From: Acidobacteriota bacterium
GTDB lineage: Bacteria; Acidobacteriota; Aminicenantia; UBA2199
Direction: 5' to 3'
Length of the DNA stretch: 55,306 nucleotides
Assembly (NCBI GenBank): GCA_018897435.1
Contig: JAHIKI010000008.1
Coordinates: 1-55,306 of the forward strand
Positions 49,924 to 55,306 of the stretch are shown here, one piece after another. The position numbers and the translations under genes were made by a program. A model generated the notes under the pieces. The model saw nothing but the letters and a program-made list of their open reading frames with translations. It was not told where the DNA came from and ran no database searches. Within the stretch, counting starts at the first letter, position 1; every line of letters begins with the position of its first letter.

Positions 49924-50682
49924 TCAGACTTTAAAGATAATATTCAAATGGCAGAGGGTAATCTCGTCCTCGGCATGCAGTTCATGCTTGACCCCGGTTT
50001 GCAGTTTGTTGCCGTTCAGGAAAGTGCCGTTAATGGCGCCGGGTTCCTCGGAAAGATAAAATTTGCCGTCCTTGAACTGGATCTTCGAATGCTTGCGTGA
50101 AATGTATTTCTCTTCGTCCTCATCGGTCAGGTCGATGTCGGGAACGAATCCGGTGGTGTAATCCCGCCGGCCCAAAAAAGTCTGGGTCTTGGTCAGCTGC
50201 ACCAGTCGGTTCGAACGTTGAATGATCAAATAGGCTTTAACGTCGGTACTGATCTTTTCAGAAGTCTGGTCTTCCTTCTTCACTTCCTTGGCATCCGGCT
50301 TTTCCTTTGCAACCGGGGCGGGAATCGGCAAATTCATCAGAACAGTTTGAATTTTTATATGTTTTTCGCTCAGTTTCTTCAATACTTTCAAAGCAATATC
50401 GGGTGTCTGCTTGAGCATTTCAGTCAAAGAAATGTAGGGGATCTTGATCATGTCCGCGTCTTCGATGACTGCCACCGTATAGATCGCCTTCTGCTCGTTG
50501 TTCAATGATTCTTCGCCGAAAAAATCCCCCTTGGTCAGCGTAATCAGGATCTGGCCGCTGTTGTCATTCTTCAGTTGGACCTTGCCTTTGTTGAGAATAT
50601 AAAAATCGGTCTGGATTTCACCTATTTTATAGATGATATCGCCGGCCTTGTAGTGGGTGATGAATTTTTTCAATGCTTCCAT
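49924..50682 (-). CDS. Cyclic-nucleotide-binding plus FHA domain protein
   Basis: The 252-aa protein has an N-terminal cNMP-binding fold (about 10-120: YKAGDIIYKIGEIQTDFYIL, LTKGDFFGEESLNNEQKAIY with the phosphate-binding cassette G-E-x-x-L). A charged linker follows, then an FHA domain (about 150-250: FLGRRDYT, YISRKHSKIQFKDGKFYLSE, GAINGTFLNGNKL) with the Arg, Ser-x-x-His and Asn-Gly needed for phosphothreonine. It may link Ser/Thr phosphorylation, for example by the propeller-kinase, to another signal. There is no output domain. Confidence 0.9.
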   Translation of the reverse strand: MEALKKFITHYKAGDIIYKIGEIQTDFYILNKGKVQLKNDNSGQILITLTKGDFFGEESLNNEQKAIYTVAVIEDADMIKIPYISLTEMLKQTPDIALKVLKKLSEKHIKIQTVLMNLPIPAPVAKEKPDAKEVKKEDQTSEKISTDVKAYLIIQRSNRLVQLTKTQTFLGRRDYTTGFVPDIDLTDEDEEKYISRKHSKIQFKDGKFYLSEEPGAINGTFLNGNKLQTGVKHELHAEDEITLCHLNIIFKV

Positions 50683-50858
50683 ATTTTTTGTTTGCGTTAA
50701 AAAATATTTTATTAAAGATATTATACTTTGTCAATTTTTCCCCCTTTTATAATTTTCTTTTTTTTAAAATGGCTGTCAGGCGGCGCTTGTCAAGTCATGG
50801 TTTTTGTCTTAAAATCACGTCGCCAGCCTCAAGCGGCCGGCTTTTTACGGAAAAGGAT

Positions 50859-52589
50859 ATGAAAAACGAATTCGCTTTCCTGTTCCCGAACCCCAAGAAG
50901 GTCCTGGTCCGCGATGATTTTTTCGATATCCGGGATCTGTGTTTTCCTCTGGAAATTTATAAGAAATACGATTTTCTGTTCGATTTTTTTAATGTCAGGA
51001 ACAAAAACCGCGGCCTGGAAATCATCTTTCAGGAGCGCCAGGGTCTGGTCGGTGAGGAATACATGCTGGAAAGCGGCCAGAAGCAAATTCTAGCCTTGGC
51101 CAATTCAACCCGCGGACAATTTTACTCCCTGGCCACTCTGCTGCAGATCATCTCCTTTTATAGCGACTCCGGGCGCATGCCGGTTTTTTCGATTAGCGAT
51201 GCGCCGGAAATCGCCATGCGGGGATTTGTTCTTGCTGCGGCAGGCGGAGCCGTTCCCGTCGTGGCCGAGCTGCAGCGCTTGCTGCTGAAACTGGCCCTGC
51301 TGCGATTCAACCATTTCGCCATGCCGGCAGCCTGCGTGGCCGGGCTCGAAAAATTCGCTTCAGTCCATTCTCATAAAGGAGCCTTCAGCAGGGCGGAAAT
51401 GGATCTCGTTGCCGTCCGGGCCCGGAAAATGGGCATGGAGATTTTCCTATTGCCCGAAGGCGCTGCGCCAGCCCCCGGCCAGGTTGTCGACCGGGCCGGA
51501 GCTGAATTTTATCCGGCCAAACTGGTATTTATCAGTTCAGAAGCAAGTGAAAAAAAAACGCAGCCCGACGCCTGGTTCGAAGATTTTTTGAAGCGCTGCA
51601 ACCTTGGCAAAGCCCAGGGGGGAAAAATACTGGTCTGGGCCGACCGCTTTGCGGATCATCCCGAATGGATCCGAAAAATTCCCCGGGATGTCCTGGTTTT
51701 CCAGAGGAGCCCGCAAATAGGCAACCCCGATAATTTTAAAAACAAGGCAATGCCTTTCAAAAAACACCATATCCCGCAGGTTCTCTGCCAGACCATCTGG
51801 AGCCGGGACCGGTTCATTCCAGCCATACGCAGTAGCATGGCCGGCATCAGCGCCGCTTTCCGTGCCGCCAAAGCGGAAAAATTGGCCGGGGTTATGCTGA
51901 TCGGCTGTGAGAGCGGCGGGAACGGCTGCCTTCTTGGAGGGAGTGCCTTACTCCAGTTTGAAGCCGGGTGCCTGTTATGGAGCGGCCGGCCGCCTGTTCC
52001 CAAGGCCTTCAGCCACTGGGCCTTGGGCCGGGATGAACCCGATTTATTCCGCGTCTACTCTTTCCTGGCCCAGGTGGATCACCAGCTGCCTCATACCCAT
52101 GGGCAATATTTATTCGAAGATCCCGTTTTCGCCGCTTTTTCCAGGCCGGGCGATCCCAGGGAAATCGAAGCCCACTACCGCAAAGCCGCTTTATACCTGA
52201 AAAAAAGAAAGATCGCCCGCAACGAACTGACCGACTTTTTGAACTTCACCCGGCAGCTGTGCGAATTCATCGCTGCCAAGGTGGAATTTTCCAGCCGCCT
52301 CGGTTCCCTTCTGGAAGAACAAGACGGGCCCGAGCAAATTCGCCGCCAGGCGGCATGGCTTGGACAGGGGGCCGAGAAACTAAAAAATCTATACCTGGAA
52401 TTGTGGCGGAAACAGTTCCAGCCCGAAAACCTTCCTGATTCCATCAGCGGCTTCATTTTTTTGCAGGAACGTTTCCAGTATCTCCGCCAGATCAGTTCCT
52501 CTCCCCTGGCCAGGGAAAAATTGTTTGAGGAGCTGAAGAATTATTCCTCGCTCAGTTCGCCTGCCGCCCCTTATAGCAGTGAATTTTGA
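50859..52589 (+). CDS. GH20-like beta-N-acetylhexosaminidase-related protein
   Basis: The protein is 576 aa from the ATG at 50859 with a GGAAAAGGAT site; longer frames upstream lack a ribosome site. Residues about 40-120 look like the GH20 N-terminal domain (ESGQKQILALANSTRGQFYS, LATLLQIISF). ISDAPEIAMRGFVLAAAGGA matches the GH20 start of the TIM barrel (I.D.P....RG...D). The normal Asp-Glu catalytic pair is not evident to me. GKILVWADRFADHPEWIRKI and the Trp-containing loops fit the barrel. No signal peptide is visible, so it may be cytoplasmic or inactive. Confidence 0.65.
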   Translation: MKNEFAFLFPNPKKVLVRDDFFDIRDLCFPLEIYKKYDFLFDFFNVRNKNRGLEIIFQERQGLVGEEYMLESGQKQILALANSTRGQFYSLATLLQIISFYSDSGRMPVFSISDAPEIAMRGFVLAAAGGAVPVVAELQRLLLKLALLRFNHFAMPAACVAGLEKFASVHSHKGAFSRAEMDLVAVRARKMGMEIFLLPEGAAPAPGQVVDRAGAEFYPAKLVFISSEASEKKTQPDAWFEDFLKRCNLGKAQGGKILVWADRFADHPEWIRKIPRDVLVFQRSPQIGNPDNFKNKAMPFKKHHIPQVLCQTIWSRDRFIPAIRSSMAGISAAFRAAKAEKLAGVMLIGCESGGNGCLLGGSALLQFEAGCLLWSGRPPVPKAFSHWALGRDEPDLFRVYSFLAQVDHQLPHTHGQYLFEDPVFAAFSRPGDPREIEAHYRKAALYLKKRKIARNELTDFLNFTRQLCEFIAAKVEFSSRLGSLLEEQDGPEQIRRQAAWLGQGAEKLKNLYLELWRKQFQPENLPDSISGFIFLQERFQYLRQISSSPLAREKLFEELKNYSSLSSPAAPYSSEF

Positions 52590-52819
52590 AAACCATGATT
52601 TCCAATTTTTAAACCAAGTTGGCCGGCGTTCATACCCCGTTGCTTTCCCCAACCGCCTGTTGCAGTTTCAATAAAAGTTCCTTAAAATCCCATCATGGTG
52701 AAAATTGATTTTCCTATCGTGTGCCATGCGAAGCTGTATGGTAGATGGTGGCAGGTCCACCGGCAACGGTTTGCAGGAATTGTTGCCAAACTGCCCTGAG
52801 CTGCATGTGTAAAGAGCAT
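52590..52819 (+). other. Upstream flank of the group II intron
   Basis: No gene is supported. There are short inverted segments (GGTGGCAGGTCCACC; TTTGCAGGAATTGTTGCCAAA) but no T-run. The stretch is the 5' exon side of the intron, so the intron sits between genes and not within a coding sequence that I can see. Confidence 0.45.
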
Positions 52820-52854
52820 GTGTGGTGAGCGTCAAGGAAAAGGTTCCGCCCGAT

Positions 52855-52883
52855 CTGCCTGTGCGTGGACGCACGCAGACAGG
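52855..52883. repeat. Palindromic hairpin A inside the intron
   Basis: CTGCCTGTGCGT, loop GGA, CGCACGCAGACAGG. Both arms pair with one small bulge. It is related in sequence to the hairpin at 53071-53100. Confidence 0.6.
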
Positions 52884-53070
52884 GGGGATCAAGTGAGGAT
52901 AAAAGAGGTGAACGAAAGTGAACCGCTGTGTGAAATGTCGAAAAATCATTGTTTACAGCATCAAAACTGGGGAGATGATAGGCTAACCAGGATGAGTATA
53001 ACGGGAACCTGTTTACTGGCTATGCGATGCTCGGCATATAGGCGGCACGACTTTTATTCGGGCTATCATA

Positions 53071-53100
53071 TCTGCCTGTGCCGCCACGGCAGACAGGCGG
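53071..53100. repeat. Palindromic hairpin B inside the intron
   Basis: TCTGCCTGTGCCG, loop CCA, CGGCAGACAGGCGG. It shares the GCCTGT...GCAGACAGG frame with hairpin A. It lies in the middle of the intron, where a domain could tolerate an insertion. Confidence 0.6.
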
Positions 53101-53460
53101 AACATGGGAAGCTGGATACCGATGGAAAAGGGAAAGGCGCAAGATGAGAACCATCGAGGCCGATAATACCGAGGCGGTATCCAGTGGCGGACTCGACAAT
53201 AGTAGTGATGAAACTTCTGTAATGGAGGTGGAGCGAAGTGCCGGGGTCATCTGTTTAAGTGTGATTGACAACTGCCAAAGCAGGAGGATTAGTCATGGTT
53301 GGACAAGAGTCTTATTTGAGACTTGGATGGCGGAAGCCGTATGAATCGAGAGATTCACGTACGGTTTAAAGAGGGGCTGGGGTGAAACTCCCCGGCCTAC
53401 TCACCAGTCCAGTTTATCGAGGGAGGTGAGCATGATTCGGTACCGAAGAGGGAGGTCCTC

Positions 53461-54102
53461 ATGAGATGCAAAGGGCGAATTGTATTGCTCTTGCTGGTGA
53501 TACTGACCGCATGGTGTCAGTGCAAGAAGGCCGACAAAAACAATCCCGAGAATCCGAGTGAAAATCTGAGTGATCAGGCCGTGGTCTTTGTGGGCGCTTC
53601 GATCACCGAGAATTGGGATTTCGACCACTACTTCTCCGGCTATAACTTCCAGAAGGTGATTCACTACGACTGGGATAAGACCCAGGCCTGGGACCAGGTG
53701 CAAGCGCTCCACCCCGACATCGTCCTGGTAAAGATATGCGGCGCCTATTTTTATCTCGAAGGGGGGACCCCCTTGGACGAATTCGAAAGCAGCGTCCAAA
53801 CCATGGTTGGCAACATCCGCAACCTTGGCGCCATCCCCGTTCTATGCACCACCCTCCCGGTGGACGTGGGGTACGGAGATTGCACCCAGGCCCAGCTCAA
53901 CGATCTGCGCACTTTTAACGACTGGGTACGGAGCTACTGTTCCAGCCAGAGCATTGTCCTCATGGATTACTACCAACGAATCGCCGAAGCCAGCGGGCAA
54001 CTACCCAGAGCTTACCATGACGGCGACGGGTTGCACCCCAACTCCGCCGGCTACGACGTCCTGAGCCCGCTGGTCATCCCTACCCTGGAATCGGCGCTTT
54101 AA
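53461..54102 (+). CDS. SGNH/GDSL-hydrolase-like lipoprotein
   Basis: The 213-aa protein has a lipoprotein-type signal (IVLLLLVILTAWCQC) and a GGGAGG site. VVFVGASITENW is SGNH block I with the nucleophilic Ser, and DGDGLHPNSAGYDVLSP is block V with the catalytic Asp and His. Block III, usually G-x-N-D, reads KICGAYF here, so the oxyanion Asn is missing; activity is uncertain. It is the first gene after the group II intron. The likely role is cleaving acyl esters on a surface carbohydrate. Confidence 0.8.
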   Translation: MRCKGRIVLLLLVILTAWCQCKKADKNNPENPSENLSDQAVVFVGASITENWDFDHYFSGYNFQKVIHYDWDKTQAWDQVQALHPDIVLVKICGAYFYLEGGTPLDEFESSVQTMVGNIRNLGAIPVLCTTLPVDVGYGDCTQAQLNDLRTFNDWVRSYCSSQSIVLMDYYQRIAEASGQLPRAYHDGDGLHPNSAGYDVLSPLVIPTLESAL

Positions 54103-54199
54103 TGGCAACTGCTGCTGAGGAAGCTGGACTGAGAAGGGCGCTGCGGCAAGTCCAGGAAGGTTTGCCGGGGAGCGGTTGGAGAATCAATGGGAGGGTAAT

Positions 54200-55306
54200 A
54201 TGCGCAATATGATCGGCAAACGGCCAATGGCAAGAATTTTCGTGATGATCATGCTGCTGACTGCCTGCGGGGGCGACAAGCCGGGGACCGACAGCGAGGC
54301 TCCATCCGTGCCGACCAATCTGACCTCCAGCGCGGTCACTCACAACAGTCTCACCTTGACCTGGGCCACTTCCACCGATAACGTGGCGGTGACCGGTTAT
54401 CGCGTTTATCGCAATGGCGCCTTGGTGAATGCCGTGACCACCGCCCTTTACAATGACAGCGGGCTGGCGGCGAGCACTCCCTATACCTACACGGTTGCTG
54501 CTTTTGACGCCGCCGCGAATGCCAGCGCCCAGAGCGCGGCTTATGCCGTTACCACCCTGGCGGAACCGGATAACTCGCAAAAGCCGTGGGCCACGCTGGA
54601 CGATTTCATCTACCAGGGCTCGTTCAAGGCGCCCTTCGGTCAATATGGCCAGGGGAAAATCGCATACAATGCGGAGGGCAATGGCGGCAGCGGGTCGCTC
54701 TACCTGGTCGGCGGCGGAACCGATTCCTTTTCGGTGGGGGAGATCAGTATCCCGGCACTGGTGAAAACGAGCAGCAGAAATGGGCTGGCGACACTGAACC
54801 CCGCGGTTATTCTGCAACCGCCAGCGGACATTTACAGCCGCATTCCAGTCAAGGCCGCTTCCTGGCCGTCCGGGAATATCAACAGGTATGATAATGGGAA
54901 CAATGCTGTCTTTGGAGGTCTTTATTACGAGGGGGGCAAGCTTTATTTCAACGCGTATACCTATTACGACGGAGAGGGAAATGAGACCGCCACCACCGGC
55001 ATCATCGTGAATCCCGCGAACTTGGCGTCCTCGGCCGTCGCCGGCATGTTCAAGGCCCAGGGAGCCGCTCATACTTCTGGCTGGATGACGACGATTCCCG
55101 CCGCATGGCAGTCGCGGCTGAGGGGCACCCATTTGATGGGCCACGACAACCAGATCACCATCGTGTCGCGGGCCAGCGCCGGTCCCAGTCTCTTTGCCTT
55201 TAATCTGGTCGATTTTACCGGCGCCCCCAATGGGGCCGTGATCAATACCAAAGCCTGGCTGGACTTCACGCTTGAGCATTCGATATGGGGCGATGACATG
55301 GCAAAC
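54200..55306 (+). CDS. Fibronectin type III domain lipoprotein (3' end outside window)
   Basis: The frame is open from the ATG at 54200 (GGGAGGGT site) to the end of the window, 369 residues so far. A lipoprotein signal ends FVMIMLLTACGG. Residues about 35-118 are one FnIII domain (PSVPTNLTSSAVTHNSLTLT, TGYRVYRNGALV, TPYTYTVAAFDAAANAS). The rest (WATLDDFIYQGSFKAPFGQY, GGSGSLYLVGGGTDSFSVGE) looks like the start of a secreted beta-rich domain of unknown kind. The end of the gene lies beyond 55306. Confidence 0.85.
   Translation, partial: MRNMIGKRPMARIFVMIMLLTACGGDKPGTDSEAPSVPTNLTSSAVTHNSLTLTWATSTDNVAVTGYRVYRNGALVNAVTTALYNDSGLAASTPYTYTVAAFDAAANASAQSAAYAVTTLAEPDNSQKPWATLDDFIYQGSFKAPFGQYGQGKIAYNAEGNGGSGSLYLVGGGTDSFSVGEISIPALVKTSSRNGLATLNPAVILQPPADIYSRIPVKAASWPSGNINRYDNGNNAVFGGLYYEGGKLYFNAYTYYDGEGNETATTGIIVNPANLASSAVAGMFKAQGAAHTSGWMTTIPAAWQSRLRGTHLMGHDNQITIVSRASAGPSLFAFNLVDFTGAPNGAVINTKAWLDFTLEHSIWGDDMAN

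Larger units (their letters stand above)
52820..53404 (+). mobile_element. ORF-less group II intron
   Basis: The 5' end GTGTG follows the group II GUGYG rule. The 3' part has domain V at about 53333-53367: an AGC-containing stem AAGCCGTATGAATC, a GAGA (GNRA) tetraloop, then GATTCACGTACGGTTT. Domain VI follows as GGGGCTGGGGTGAAACTCCCCGGCCTACTCAC, with the bulged branch A in CCTACTC and an AC 3' end. AGGTGAACGAAAGTGAACCG and GGAGGTGGAGCGAAGTGCCG match conserved domain I and III blocks of bacterial introns. At about 585 nt there is no room for a reverse transcriptase and no RT motif in any frame. It would need a maturase in trans to splice or move. Confidence 0.87.

Noticed and set aside
52818..53344. 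Small open frames inside the group II intron
   Set aside because: They carry no reverse-transcriptase or maturase motif and overlap structural RNA domains.
1..55306. CRISPR arrays and ribosomal RNA genes
   Set aside because: No regularly spaced short repeats and no rRNA-like conserved blocks were seen on either strand.

Overview
The window looks like a chromosomal segment of an uncultured, probably anaerobic or facultative, diderm bacterium. Diderm traits are a TonB-dependent receptor, several lipoproteins, CsgG-like and CpxP/Spy-like periplasmic proteins, an AMIN-domain amidase and an M23 endopeptidase. The gene mix (S9 peptidase, beta-propeller sensor fused to a Ser/Thr kinase, CCG-type membrane Fe-S oxidoreductase, B12-binding mutase domain, response regulator ending in an ELLWEIVPPLAE-type helix) resembles Acidobacteriota and Candidatus Aminicenantes. 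That placement is an inference from gene content only. Core genes are GC-rich; the accessory stretch at about 9.1-15.3 kb is clearly AT-richer.

Layout. 0-8.6 kb: end of an unidentified gene, a small membrane protein with a CxxC/CRC tail, glutamate racemase (murI), a ParA/MinD-type ATPase, a phosphodiesterase-like lipoprotein, a TonB receptor and a D-Ala-D-Ala-ligase-like ATP-grasp enzyme. 8.7-15.3 kb: an accessory island with three truncated gene ends packed side by side, a zeta-toxin-like kinase with a small partner, a short tyrosine recombinase, a DUF6922-like protein, an AAA_14/DUF4143 ATPase, a nucleotidyltransferase pair and a HigBA-type toxin-antitoxin operon. A 46-49 bp repeat lies upstream of three cargo units. 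15.6-21.4 kb: an ABC-2 exporter on the minus strand, divergent from an ECF sigma / anti-sigma / CpxP-like metal-stress operon. 21.5-32.1 kb: CorA-like transporter, oversized GlmS-like enzyme, an AlgX/MBOAT O-acetylation pair, a GT39-like membrane glycosyltransferase and a membrane Fe-S oxidoreductase. 32.2-35.3 kb: GerMN protein, amidase, an RNA cluster (tRNA-Val, tRNA-Asp, tmRNA) and a CsgG-like protein. 35.3-40.4 kb: a radical SAM/SPASM enzyme with a GNAT, a divergent 67-aa protein and the propeller-kinase. 40.6-52.6 kb: S9 peptidase, a lipoprotein, M23 peptidase, B12 domain protein, response regulator, valS-birA, a cNMP-FHA protein and a GH20-like protein. 52.8-53.4 kb: an ORF-less group II intron, followed by an SGNH-like lipoprotein and an incomplete FnIII lipoprotein.

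Two themes run across the window. First, many genes have a -35/-10 promoter whose -10 hexamer ends only 6-10 nt before the start codon, which predicts leaderless mRNAs. Other genes have ordinary Shine-Dalgarno leaders, so the organism seems to use both modes. Second, the accessory island looks like a recombination hot spot: a recombinase lacking the usual N-terminal domain, a truncated direct-repeat copy of its own 3' end, a second 160-bp gene-end copy from the ABC exporter, and a repeat shared between cargo modules.
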